DNA of 64,000 nt from positions 3,207,498-3,271,497 of the forward strand of contig NC_089756.1 in assembly GCF_040412425.1 (NCBI RefSeq). Direction: 5' to 3'. Below, one piece after another: positions 21,765 to 32,942 of the stretch (the first letter of the stretch is position 1; each line of letters begins with the position of its first letter). Both the position numbers and the translations under genes were made by a program. The stretch is from Macrobrachium rosenbergii (taxonomy: Eukaryota; Arthropoda; Malacostraca; Decapoda; Palaemonidae). The notes beneath the pieces were generated by a model that ran no database searches, was not told the DNA's origin, and was given only the letters and a program-made list of their open reading frames with translations.

Positions 21765-22025
21765 TTAAAAGGACTCAACTCCACAATGATTGCCTAAACA
21801 TGCTTTTAAGAATGCAGGAACCCCACCAGAAGCTATCTCCATATTTTGAGAATTCTGTAGGCTCTCACAGAGCTCCCAAAAGTAGCTTGCCCGAGGAGCC
21901 CAGTCAGCAACATGCCCTTCCTTGACTCCCCCAAATATTCGTCGTATGGGTAACATCCTACGAATCTTCTGATAGACATTGAGAGAGGAGTCTATTGCAA
22001 GTTTTGATTTTGACTGCTTTTGCAA
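21765..22025 (-). CDS. Hypothetical 86-codon ORF, unrecognised
   Basis: A small open frame between the DIRS-like element and the TAA-linked repeats. It begins with a basic segment and has an aromatic and Cys-containing C-terminal half. I do not recognise a family. It could be a fragment of a decayed element and may not be a gene. The rest of 21,706-22,028 holds nothing recognisable. Confidence 0.2.
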   Translation of the reverse strand: MQKQSKSKLAIDSSLNVYQKIRRMLPIRRIFGGVKEGHVADWAPRASYFWELCESLQNSQNMEIASGGVPAFLKACLGNHCGVESF

Positions 22026-22028
22026 ATG

Positions 22029-22162
22029 AACACCATAAGTCAGTGGCCCTTTTTGTGCGCTTGTTCCATATGAATAGGGTTCACCTGAATATAATAATAA
22101 TAATCTTTGAATTTCAAGTCAGTGGCCACTTTTGTGGGCTTTTTCCATTTGAATAGGGTTCT

Positions 22163-22217
<55 letters not shown>

Positions 22218-22282
22218 CTTTGAATTTCAAGTCAGTGGCCTTTTTTGAGGGCTTGTTCCTTACGAATAGGGTTAACCTGCAA

Positions 22283-22371
<89 letters not shown>

Positions 22372-22458
22372 TAATAGTTGAATTTCGATTTAATGGATCC
22401 TGTGGACTTGTTCCATACAAATAGGGTTCATCTTTCTAAAAATAATAATAATAATAAG
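22029..22458 (+). repeat. Tandem repeat of a ~70-bp unit linked by (AAT)n tracts
   Basis: Four units share TTGAATTTCAAGTCAGTGG, then CTTGTTCCATATGAATAGGG and TTCACCTG, each followed by an (AAT)n run of different length (about 12 to over 90 bp). Units start near 22,029, 22,107, 22,216 and 22,378, the last more diverged. The unit looks like the 3' end of a retroelement with an AAT tail, joined head to tail. Confidence 0.8.
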
Positions 22459-22919
22459 TTTTGTTGAATAAAATGGCTGCATTTTGCGAATTGATTTTAT
22501 ACGGAGTTTTCTAAATTCTTCTAATAATTCGCTTTTCCTGCACATCAATATTAGTCAAAATAATTGTCCAATGTTCATATTTTGATGGATGAAACAGCGT
22601 ATTCCTTGCAGATGGAATTCTTTATTCTAAAGCATTACAGCAGGGATGTAAACCTGTAGATTTCCTGATGGTATTTTCAGTGGTATTTCTTCTTTTTTCT
22701 TTTTCTGACGTCTGTCTGGTATTTTCAGTACTTCTTCCATCGACATGTTTCGACCAGCTCGATGGTCATCTTCTGGACGGTGGGATGAGTCTGGAGACAA
22801 AGGGTGCTCGTGGCAGTATATATAGGGGTGTAAGATCAGGTTGATTTTTCATTGGCTACCTGGGGCCATTCTCTTCGGGCGAAGTCTCCTCTCATGTGGT
22901 GATGGTTGTATGCTGTAAT
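22459..22919 (-). mobile_element. Penelope-like repeat, copy A (minus)
   Basis: On the minus strand this copy runs without interruption through TATATATACTGCCACGAGC, CCACCGTCCAGAAGATGACC, the hairpin GACCATCGAGCTGGTC with CGAAAC, and ends with CATTTTATTCAAC and TAA repeats. It is the inverted copy of 22,920-23,326 joined to 27,488-27,834 and shows what that locus looked like before the LINE inserted. The Penelope-like assignment rests on the terminal-repeat layout and the hairpin/GAAAC motif, and is tentative. Confidence 0.5.
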
Positions 22920-23326
22920 GCTTCAGAATAAAGAATTTCATCTGTAAGAAATACACTGTTTCATCCATCAAAATATGAACTTTGGACAATTATTGAATAA
23001 TTGATGTGCAGGAAAAGCGAATTATTAGAAGAATTGAGAAAACTCAGCATAAAATCAGTTCGCAAAATGCAGACCTTCCTCCTCCTGACATCGGCGCGAA
23101 GGGCAGCACCTACTGGCACCCTGGGTGAGCGAACCAATCAGGAACGTCCATCTGAGGGCAGCAACCCTACGAACAATACACTCATTAACGTGCACTCCAG
23201 CGCATGCATGCAAGAGAGCATACAACCATCACCACCCGAGAGGAGACTTCGCCCGAGGAGAATGGCCCCAGGCAGCCAATGAAAAATCAACCTGATCTTA
23301 CACCCCTATATATACTGCCACGAGCG
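22920..23326 (+). mobile_element. Penelope-like repeat, copy B left part (plus)
   Basis: Starts GAATAAAGAATTTCATCTG and carries ATGTGCAGGAAAAGCGAAT; the same ~150-bp segment recurs near the repeat's other end (27,655-27,820), like a terminal direct repeat. It includes CCCTATATATACTGCCACGA, a plausible TATA box, near 23,308. Interrupted after CTGCCACGAGC by the LINE at 23,327. Confidence 0.5.
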
Positions 23327-23334
23327 ACTAAAAT

Positions 23335-24308
23335 GTGTCTTGTAAAGAATTTCATCCATCACTTGTCATGCGATGCCCTGTAAGGAAGAAGATTTATAAG
23401 AAATTGGTGAGAGAAGAGAGGAAGAGAAGGAAGTCAAACAGGGAACCTACAACTTATGCAGCTGTAGCAGCATCTATGAACAGACCCACCAGTCAGAGCC
23501 CCAGCAGCCAAGGAGTGCTGGTGCCTCCAAATCCAACCAACCAGTGAAGCATGCCCCACAGTAATCTGAACATAACAATAAACACTGCACTCATCTTGGC
23601 CAATATGAATGAGGCTGCAGTTCCTGGTACATTCCAGAGAACTCTAGACAAAATTCATGAAGCAAATGGGCTACCGAAGGTAAAAATTCCCAAGGAGGTC
23701 ATATTTGCCAAGCAAGTCATAAGGAAGATAGGACAGGACCAACAGACCCAAGGGACTCAGAACAAGGAGAATCAAGTTCTTCAGAACCAGACAAACCAAG
23801 AACCCAAAGAAAAGACATACCAATTAACGAATGACCAAATAGAGGAGAAGATATAATAACTTTCTCTGAGAATGAACAAGAGGAAGCACCAAGACAAGAA
23901 GAAGCCTGTGAAAACAAAAAAAGACAGAGAGAAACCCAATCAATAACTCCAGAAAAAAGACCAACAAAGGTCCAGGTAGCCAGGGAAGATGACTCTGAGC
24001 AAGAACAAACAACTGAAGCACATGGAATCAGCAGAAATAGGACCAAAAAGAAGACAGTGAAACTGAACATGAATCTATACTCAAGTGAAGGAATGATACT
24101 ACCGAAAAAACCTTCCAAAGCAAAGATGGTCGATATGATCTTTGGATCAGGTGAAATAAAATATACATATACGAATGCCATACCGGATGAAGAAATAGAA
24201 AATAATATAAAAAAAGGCATAATAGACCGAACAAAAATTCCAATCACTAGAGTTAGCCACGAAAGATTCGAGGACATCAACTCAGGTTACTTCAATCTAA
24301 GGAACTAA
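23335..24308 (+). pseudogene. LINE ORF1, unrecognised nucleic-acid-binding protein
   Basis: Frame 23,335-23,547 is strongly basic (KKIYKKLVREERKRRKSNRE) and continues after one TGA at 23,545 into 23,551-23,856. A frame change then leads through a Glu/Gln-rich part to 24,057-24,308, which ends RVSHERFEDINSGYFNLRN. No zinc knuckle or RRM is seen. Position upstream of the EN-RT ORF and basic charge suggest an RNA-binding ORF1. It is broken by one stop and at least one frameshift. Confidence 0.6.
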
Positions 24309-24348
24309 TCACTTCAAGTAGTCAGAGAAGCAACAACAACAGAACTTA

Positions 24349-27109
24349 ATGGAGAAACTAGTGGTCATCCAACACAATGTATTGAAATGGACCTTTAACA
24401 GGAGCAGAGAGCTGAGGGAATACTACAGGCGCATTGATCCTGACGTACTCCTGCTCAATGCTACTGGAATTAAAGAAGAAGAATCAATGAAAATATATGG
24501 ATATATGGTCTACAGAAGAAACACATATAATGAGCTGCATGCAGGGATTGCAGTGGCAGTCAAGAACGACCTGAACCACAGACTGTGGGATGATTATCAT
24601 GAAGACGTACTTGCAGTAGAAATCAGGACAAAGAGAGGGCCGGTCCTCATAGGAACAACGTATCTTCCCCCAAGGAGAATGCTTTTCCCTAGAGAGGACA
24701 TATGCAAGATCCTTCAAAAAAGAATGCCAGCCTACCTATTTGGAGATCTGAATGCGTCCCACAGACATATGGGATACTGCAACAACAATGCGAATGGCAT
24801 CCAAGTGCAGGACCTCATAAACAGAGGGATAGCCACGCATCTTGGTCCTGGGTTCGCTACCTTTCTGGGCCCACATGCAGGCAGACCTGACATATTGCTG
24901 GGAAACAGGCAGGCACACCTGAATTACTCTCTCCTGCAAGGAGCCCTGACATCATCAGACCATCTTCCAGTAATCCTAACTTTAGCCACTAAGGGGATAG
25001 TGATACCAACAATCCCAAGGATATGTACTGAAATGGCAGACTGGCCAAACTTCAAGGCCCAGCTGGAGAGAGAGGCCCCCAGCCTAAACGACCACCAAGG
25101 GATAAAGGATAAAGTTTACATTGATAACAGACTGGAAAACTGGTTCAGGGCAATTGAAAGAGCAGCAAGGAACCACATCCCAATGAGAAGCTATAGGGTT
25201 CTCAAAGCACCTGTTGACAGTGATCTCCTCAAGCTTCTACAGTGGCAAATTGAGAATATAGAAGCAATGTCCAGAATAACAGGATGGACATATGAGTCCC
25301 TTCAAGCTGCCAGACAGTTGCAGAATGAGATAACTGAAGAGTCAAAAATCCTGCATGACAAACACTGGGAAGGGATCGTCCAAACAGCCAATGATCTTTA
25401 TGGCCAGCCAGCCAAATTCTGGGATAGCATCAACCGCTTACTAGGGAAGGGAGGAGAGAGTGCTCCGTACATAGTAGAAAACAACAGAAACTACATGGAG
25501 ATGAAGAGAAAGAAACAGCCTTCAGGCAATTCTGGAGTAACACCTTTCAAATAACTGAAGAAGAGAATAGGAACTATGACAGAGAGCAGGAGAGAGTAGT
25601 AGAGGAGGCATTGCAGCGGAGAAGAGATGACATCATACCATATCCCAGAGTAGATACCAGCAGGCTAGACCCTGACGATCCTATGACAAAACCAGTGGAA
25701 CTAAGGGAAATTAAAAACATCCTCCAAAAAGGGAAGAAAAGAAAAGCCCCTGGAAAATCAAATATTAATAAAGAAATCATGCAACAACTCCCAGATGTCC
25801 TGCTAGATATATTCAATGACATGACAAATGAGACTCTAAGCATGGGATACTACCCTGACCTGTACAAGACAGGAGTGATAAGGCTAATAAGCAAACCAGG
25901 AAAAGATTCCAAGGAGGTGAAGAACTATAGACCAATAACCCTCCTGGAACTCCCGGGGAAAATTATAGAGTCGGTTATCAAAAACAGACTTGTAAGGTTC
26001 CTTGAGGACAAAGAATTAACAAACAAAAACCAATATGGATTTACCAGGGGAAGAGGAACCCAGATGGCCACTTCAGTGATATATGAAACTATAGCTATGT
26101 CGCAAACCAAGGGACATGGATGCAATGTGGTCTCTAGAGATATTGCAAAGGCTTTTGACAAAGTGTGGCACAGTGGCCTTAAATTCAAACTGATGGAAAC
26201 CACCATTCCCAATCTTATACTGAGGATCTTGTGCAGCTTCCTGGATAACAGGAAAGCACAAATAAGAATGGGGAAAATCACTGGGCCAGAATTTCCACTC
26301 CTCAGTGGAGTGCCACAAGGAAGTGTACTGGCCCCCATCCTATTCAACTTTTGTACTAGAGATGTCCCTGCCCCCTCAGCTGGCTGTTACCAGATTATCT
26401 TCGCGGATGACCACACCCAAATAATTACTTATCCAAACAAGAGAAGTAAACAGATGCTAGTCTTGAAAACATCAAGAGAAATAAAAATGGTCGCGAGTAT
26501 GAGAAGAAATGGAAGATATCTACCAGCCAAGGGAAGTTCCAACTCCTGTCTATAGCATCAATCAAACCAGCAGATGTAACTGTGGACAATAAACAGATCC
26601 CATTCAAAAATAGCATCAAGGTACTGGGAGTCACTTTCTCCAAGACGGGCCTAAAACAGCACATGCTGAACTGCTTAAAAATAGCAGAGGCCACTTCTAA
26701 AAGAATCAGGAGATTCAGGGCTGTTTCCACAAAAAATTATCTGATGCTATACAAAACATTGGTGAGACCACAGCTTGAGTACCCCACAGCAATCCTAGCT
26801 CCAGCATGTAGGACCACAGTATTGAAGATACAAGCCCTGCAGAACAAAAACATCAGAAGAACATACAAGGAAGCCCCTCCCTACTACAACACAATGAAGG
26901 AAATACATGAGAGGGCCAACATAGAAACCATCAATTGCAGAATCCATAGGCTGGCAAATAAGAGGTGGGACAGGCTGTCAGCATTAGATATAAACTCTGT
27001 AGACAGGAGCACAGAAACTTCCAATGAGGGAAGAAGACATGTAAGGAATTGGCCAAGAATGGCTCCGAAGATAGAAGGGCCTCAACCAGAACCAATTTAC
27101 AAGAGCTAG
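24349..27109 (+). pseudogene. LINE ORF2: APE endonuclease and reverse transcriptase
   Basis: Frame 24,349-25,554 is the endonuclease: LVVIQHNVLKWTF, RRIDPDVLLLNATG (the usual catalytic Glu is not seen), YLFGDLNASHRHMGY and LTSSDHLPVIL (catalytic Asp/His). Frame 25,611-26,555 is RT: RKAPGKSNINKEIMQQLP, NYRPITLLELPGKIIESVI, motif A SRDIAKAFDKVWHSGL, motif B SGVPQGSVLAPILFN and motif C IIFADDHTQIITY, so the catalytic Asp pair is intact. Frame 26,582-27,109 is the C-terminal thumb (KVLGVTFSKTG, LYKTLVRPQLEY). Two frameshifts inactivate it. The enzyme nicks target DNA and primes cDNA synthesis. Confidence 0.88.
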
Positions 27110-27487
27110 AGTACAATAAACTGTGAGCACAATTATTTATCTAGCTTGAGATAAAGCAGCAATCCGTGTACGACAACAATCAACTAACAGGCATTCCTAA
27201 CCACCTGCACCATTCCATCACCTCCCACTATCATAATTAAAAAAAAAAAAAATTATAATAAAAAAATCATCATCACTCATAACCATATCGTGACCCTACC
27301 TCCACTTGTCCCTCATTCCTCTTCATCGCCAACTTCACCTGACGAAGCAAGGGGTCTGTCCCCCTCTATTTTCTCTCCAAACTTCCTTCACTTTCCTCCT
27401 TTATCACCTCTAAACTGTTCCCGCAACCTCGTCTTCCACCCAAAACACATCCCCAACCTTTCCTATCCCCAGTTCGTTCGTTTTCCT

Positions 27488-27832
27488 TCGTGTCTCCAGA
27501 CTCATCCCACCGTCCAGAAGATGACCATCGAGCTGGTCGGAACATGTCGACAGAAAAAGTACTGAAAATACCAGACAGACGTCAGAAAAAGAAAAAAAGA
27601 AGAAATACCACCGAAAATACCATCAGGAAAATCTACGGATTTGCTTCCCTGTTATAATGCTTTAGTACAAAGAAATTTCATCTATAAGAAATACGCTGTT
27701 TCATCCATCAAAATATGAACATTGGACAATTATTGACCAATATTGATGTGCAGGAAAAGCGAATTTTTTATTAGAAGAATTGAGAAAACTCCGTATAAAG
27801 TCAATTTGCAAAATGCAGCCATTTTGTTCAAC

Positions 27833-27834
<2 letters not shown>
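27488..27834 (+). mobile_element. Penelope-like repeat, copy B right part (plus)
   Basis: Resumes at GTCTCCAGACTCATCCCACC. It carries the hairpin GACCATCGAGCTGGTC at 27,523-27,538 followed by GGAAC (GAAAC in copy A), then the terminal block matching 22,920-23,070 and the end TTTTGTTCAACATA before a TAA tract. Confidence 0.5.

Positions 27835-27884
<50 letters not shown>
27835..27884 (+). repeat. (TAA)n tail
   Basis: About 16 TAA units following the Penelope-like repeat. The inverted copy has the same kind of tail. Confidence 0.9.
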
Positions 27885-27886
<2 letters not shown>

Positions 27887-28859
27887 AAATGTGTGTTTTC
27901 AAGGGTCAGTGTTATACAAGGGTATAAGGTTCCTCAAACACACCTGTGTCATGGACACCTTAAGGCAAAATAACTCCTTAAAACCCACGAAACGCGAAGC
28001 AAGAGAAAAGGGGCCTTGTGCCGCCCGTACGTTACGTCCAAATAAGGACGAACTCCAACATGTAAACCTCATGTAAACAACCATCTGCGTTACATATTCG
28101 GCTACACAGTCCGTGAGGCGGCGATAAAGAAGGGCCGTAAGATCGTAAGTCCCGTGGAAATGTGGAGAGTAATCGCCCCTACCGGAGTTGGGAAGTTTAA
28201 GGCTATTGCCATTTATTCCACGTCCGTTTAAAAAGCATCTATGCCGTGGGCTGGCTCTTAAGATTTCTCATCTCGCGTTCGTTCGTTCCGTAACGACGTG
28301 GCGGGTCGCAGGTCCCGTTACACGATCGATATTTAGATGAATAAAGTTTCTTACTGAAAGAGTGTTAACGAAACGCCGAGAATCGCGACGAAGGAGAAGC
28401 AAAACTTTAAATTCTGGATAGTGGTCGTGAGGGCCGGCGGGCGAGCGACGGTTGAGGCGCCACATAGTCTAGGACACACCTGCCCTGTGACGCTGTAAGC
28501 CACCACGCACACACACACACACACACTCGGCGCAGACGCAATCCATCTCTATCTACATCTACGATAAAACGACTCTGGCTTCGTCGTAGAACGCCTCTCG
28601 CCGCGAAAATCCGAAGGAAATGACGTTGATGAAAGTTTTCACAGGAAAACAGCTGAGTAGAATGGAGCCGATGGATACTGATATGCGCTCGCTAGGTGGG
28701 TGGTGCTTTCTGGCAACCGGAATAAAGGCCTGAGTGTGCAACAGGTGACACAGACTTGAGCCCAGCTGGAAGGTCGCACTTGTCCGAAGGAAAACTGATC
28801 GCTCTGAAGGACACAAGCAATTTATTGCTTTCCTGGGTGAGCAGCGGGTGCCAGAAAGC
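27885..28859. other. CpG-rich sequence without a recognised gene
   Basis: No convincing ORF is present. From about 28,000 to 28,760 the CpG density is far higher than elsewhere in the window (CCGTTACGTCC-, GCGGGCGAGCGACGG-type stretches). A short (CA)n lies at 28,506-28,526. It could be a CpG island of an unseen host gene or an unmethylated repeat. I cannot tell which. Confidence 0.4.
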
Positions 28860-28890
28860 ATTACCACACTCGCACACACACCCACCCACC

Positions 28891-28930
<40 letters not shown>

Positions 28931-29014
28931 AACACAAACACAAACACGTCACACCCACTCTTTGTTCGTTTATGGCATAACGCTGCTTTTGCATTTTAAG
29001 GTCAAGTGTGGTTA

Positions 29015-29073
<59 letters not shown>

Positions 29074-29383
29074 AGTTATCATTCTTGTTTCATTACATCT
29101 GTCGCACTGTGTTGTATGTTTTTTTTTCTATTAAAATTAAGATAAGGCATTCTTGCTAAATGGAGCGTAACTTTTACGTCACTTGTATTCCATTGGAAAA
29201 TGACCCTTGTTTTCCATTTTTTTTTTTAAATTTTGCAAGAGTAATTATTTACGGTAAAACATACGTGTTGATTAGCATGTGGAAAAGTTCCATTTTCATG
29301 AAATGTAATAATGCAGTTCCTGTTCTTTATTATTAAAATTGAGATCTCACAGACGGAACACATAGGCCTATCATTTATGGAAA

Positions 29384-29433
<50 letters not shown>

Positions 29434-29596
29434 GCAAACTTATAGTTGTGTGACCCAGAAGATGACATACGTTTGGAAGATGTCCTAGGCTAAGCAAACA
29501 TCAGGCTAAAATAAGTTATAGGTCTATAAAAAATGGATACTGATATTTAGCAGGCAGTTCTTTTTTTCATATATTCTCTTTTTCCTCCTGCCTATT

Positions 29597-29644
<48 letters not shown>

Positions 29645-29646
29645 TC

Positions 29647-29678
<32 letters not shown>

Positions 29679-29976
29679 ATCTTTAGTACGATTACCAACA
29701 TATGAACATTGTTTATGAAAAGGAGAAAAACTTGAAACGTAATAGGTATGTCCTCTCTCTCTCTTTCTCTCTCCCCCACCTCTCTCTCTCCCCTTGCTTC
29801 GTGCCCTCCACAGATGACTTGCATACGTTTGGCAGATGTCCTCCTTCATATACTTGATATTAGCCGCCGACGCATATAGGAACCAACCACCTGACTGCAG
29901 TGCTTATTGGGTTGTGAGAGCGATAAATCCATTGGTCCGTCAGCGGAGTTTTGTCTATCGCACCTGCGTGAGCGAA

Positions 29977-30042
<66 letters not shown>

Positions 30043-30097
30043 ACACACACACGCACACACACACATTAAAGGATTTCATCTGTGATATTTTATAAAA

Positions 30098-30155
<58 letters not shown>
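28860..30155. repeat. Cluster of dinucleotide microsatellites
   Basis: Runs of (CA)n/(CCCA)n at 28,860-28,950, (GA)n at 29,020-29,072, (CT)n at 29,387-29,431, (CT)n with CTGT interruptions at 29,600-29,678, (CT)n at 29,754-29,775, (CT)n then (CA)n at 29,979-30,064, and (CT)n at 30,102-30,154. The spacers, including 29,073-29,386, contain no recognised gene. Ser-Leu repeat ORFs over these runs are artefacts. Confidence 0.95.
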
Positions 30156-30159
<4 letters not shown>

Positions 30160-30309
30160 TTTTCTGGAGCCTTTCTTTTAAAAAAGATCATGGAATTGAG
30201 AGGGTTGCTTTCTTTCTTCAGTCTTGCTGTCCAACGCCTCCAACTATTACTACTTAGTGCAACAGTGAGGGATTTCTCCCATTTCCACCTCTAGCCTAAA
30301 TGTTCTGAG

Positions 30310-30451
30310 AGAGAGAGAGAGAGTTGGGGAGAGAGCCCTGACATTGAAGAAACACCGCAACTAACCACATAAGGCAGTTTAAAGAGACAGAGAGAGAGAG
30401 AGTACTGACTGCAATTGAAGAAACATCGCAACTAACCATATAAGGCAGTTT

Positions 30452-30511
<60 letters not shown>

Positions 30512-30555
30512 ATTGCAATTGAAGAAACATCGCAACTAACCATATAAGGCAGTTT

Positions 30556-30620
<65 letters not shown>

Positions 30621-30660
30621 AATTGAAGAAACATCGCAACTAACCCATATAAGGCAGTTT

Positions 30661-30727
<67 letters not shown>

Positions 30728-30776
30728 ACTGACTGCGATTGAAGAAACGCCGTAACTAACCATATAAGGCAGTTTA

Positions 30777-30843
<67 letters not shown>

Positions 30844-31218
30844 CACTGACTGCGATCGAAGAAACACCGAAACTAACCATATAAGGCAGTTTAAGGAGAG
30901 AGAGAGAGAGAGAGGGAGAGAGAGGGAGAGAGAGAGAGAGAGAGGGAGAGAGAGAGAGAGAGAGAGAGAGCCAGCGCTGACAGCGATTGAAGAAACAACG
31001 TAACTAACCACAGAAGAAAGTTTAAAGAAAGAGAGACAGAGAGAGTGTGAGTGAGAGAGAGAGAGAACTGACTGTGACTGAAGAAGCGCTGTTACTAACC
31101 ATAGAAGTCAGTTTAAAAAGAGAGAGAGAGAGAGAGAGAGAGAGCACTGACTGGGATTGAAGAAACACTGTAACTAACCATAGAAGGCAGTTTAAAGAGA
31201 GAGAGAGAGAGAGAGAGG
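30310..31218 (+). repeat. GA/core composite satellite, array 1 (9 cores)
   Basis: Nine ~50-nt cores, each holding GATTGAAGAAACACCGTAAC-like and TAACCATATAAGGCAGTTTA-like halves, are separated by (GA)n runs of about 16 to 64 bp. Core starts are near 30,332, 30,402, 30,508, 30,615, 30,727, 30,841, 30,970, 31,066 and 31,145. Cores differ by point changes, mostly at the same few positions, so this is true tandem repetition and not GA slippage alone. Confidence 0.92.
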
Positions 31219-31262
31219 GACCTTACCTTACCTTTCAGTTTGTTTGGGTTGCCCCAGGTCCC

Positions 31263-32557
31263 TCAGTGTGAGGCACCTTTGATGTCTACCTGAGGATTGC
31301 TAATGCAACATTCGGTATATTTTGCATCTTCCAATCTTGGATGGTTTGGGATGCAGCTTAGATATTTGTCGAGCTTATCCTTATACACATCTACGCTCAA
31401 TCCTGATATGTTCCTCAGATGAGCTGGTAATGCATTGAATAATCGCTGCATTATTGATGCTGGTGTGTAGTGGATTAATGTCCTGTGTGCTTTCCTTAGT
31501 TTTCCTGGTATAGTTTTGGGCACTATTAATCTACCTCTGCTTGCTATTTCTGATATTTTTAGCTCCATGATATTTTCGGTAATTCCTTCTATCTGTTTCC
31601 ATGCCTGTATTATCATGTAGCATTCTCTTCTCCTTTCAAGACTATATAATTTTAAGAATTACAGTCTTTTCCAGTAGTCTAGGTCCTTAACTTCTTCTAT
31701 TCTAGCTGTAAAGGACCTTTGTACACTCTATTTGTGCAATATCCTTTTGGTAGTGTGGGTACCATACCATATTGCAATATTCAGGTGGACTACGTACATA
31801 CGTTTTATAAAGGATAATCATGTGTTCGGCTTTCCTTGTTTTGAAGTGCCGGAACAACATTCTCATTATTATGTTTTCTAATTTTTTTCGCTAATATATT
31901 ATCGTCTACCTTGTCAAAAGCTTTTGCAAAGTCTAGGTAAACCACATCTGTATCTTTTTCCTTTATCATATTTTTATATATGTTTTCATGGTGGACTAAC
32001 AGTTGGGTTTGTGTACTTTTTCCGGGTACAAAACCATGTTGTCCTATATTAAACAAACTATTTTTCATTAAATGTTTCACTGTATTTTTCTTCATTACCC
32101 TTTCATACACTTTCATACTATGTGATGTTAGACCCACAGGCCTATAATTACTTGCCTCTAGTCTTGATCCACTTTTGAAAATAAGGGTAATATATGCTAA
32201 TTTATGTTCATCATAATTCTTGCCTGTATCTATAGTTTGTCTTAATAATATTGTGAGCGGCTTTGCGATAGAATGAACTACTTTCTTTAAGAAAATAGCA
32301 GGGACGCCGTCTGGTTCGGCTGCTGATCCATTTTTAATTTCATTAATAGCCTGCACGATATCGGCTTCATTAACATCCCTATCTGATAAATATTCACTAT
32401 TTTCATCTCTTATTTCTGTATCACTATCTTCATTATCAATTCTAGGTGTAAATTCTCTCTTATATCTTTCTGCTAATATGTTGCATATTTCCTTTTTTTC
32501 ATTCGTTAATCGCCCTTCAATTCTTAGAGGGCCTATTTCTACTCTTATTTTATTCAT
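31263..32557 (-). pseudogene. LINE copy 1: RT lacking its catalytic core
   Basis: The frame 31,805-32,557 has VQAINEIKNGSAAEPDGVPA, RLEASNYRPVGLTSHSMKVY and VVYLDFAKAFDKVDDNIL (motif A). It then runs into an out-of-frame junction, skipping the FADD region. The frame 31,263-31,616 is the C-terminus with RLFNALPAHLRNISG and PNHPRLEDAKYTE. The enzyme cannot be active. Confidence 0.87.
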
Positions 32558-32942
32558 CTTTTTCGCAAATGAGTAAAATATTTTGGGGTTTTGCTTGATA
32601 TTTTTTAGGGTCTTTTTTTCTTATTCCCATTTTTCATTTTCTTTTGACTGTATAATCTTTTGTTCTGCATTTTCTATCTTACTTTTTAGTTGCATCAATT
32701 TCCATGCATTTTTTTCTTTTGCAAGACCTTTTTTCCACTTTCTGATTTTCTCGAACAAGATCCTTCTGGCTCTTGGTATGCGTGACTGATGTTTACTTTT
32801 CTTCTTTGGTATATATTTTTCCACTATTTCCTCTAATATTTTATGTAATATATCCGTATTTTCCTGTATATTATCACTTATGAATATGTTTTCCCAGTCT
32901 TTATTTAATTCTTCATTTATTTCTGACCATTTTATATTCTTA

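Larger units (their letters stand above)
23327..27487 (+). mobile_element. Non-LTR retrotransposon with two ORFs, inserted in the Penelope-like repeat
   Basis: The region splits a sequence that is continuous in the inverted copy A, so both edges can be placed to within about 10 bp. It carries a basic ORF1 and an ORF2 with APE endonuclease and RT, all on the plus strand. An A-rich run at 27,238-27,272 could be its poly(A) end. The following 215 bp to 27,487 are then unexplained, or else the 3' UTR extends that far. No clear target duplication is visible. The layout fits the Jockey/I/CR1 group, but the clade is not determined. Confidence 0.75.

Noticed and set aside
22114..22420. Poly-Leu, poly-Tyr and poly-Ile ORFs
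   Set aside because: Translation of (AAT)n tracts.
30310..31218. CRISPR-like array of conserved repeats and variable spacers
   Set aside because: The variable parts are all (GA)n and the conserved parts are point-diverged; the surroundings are eukaryotic retroelements.
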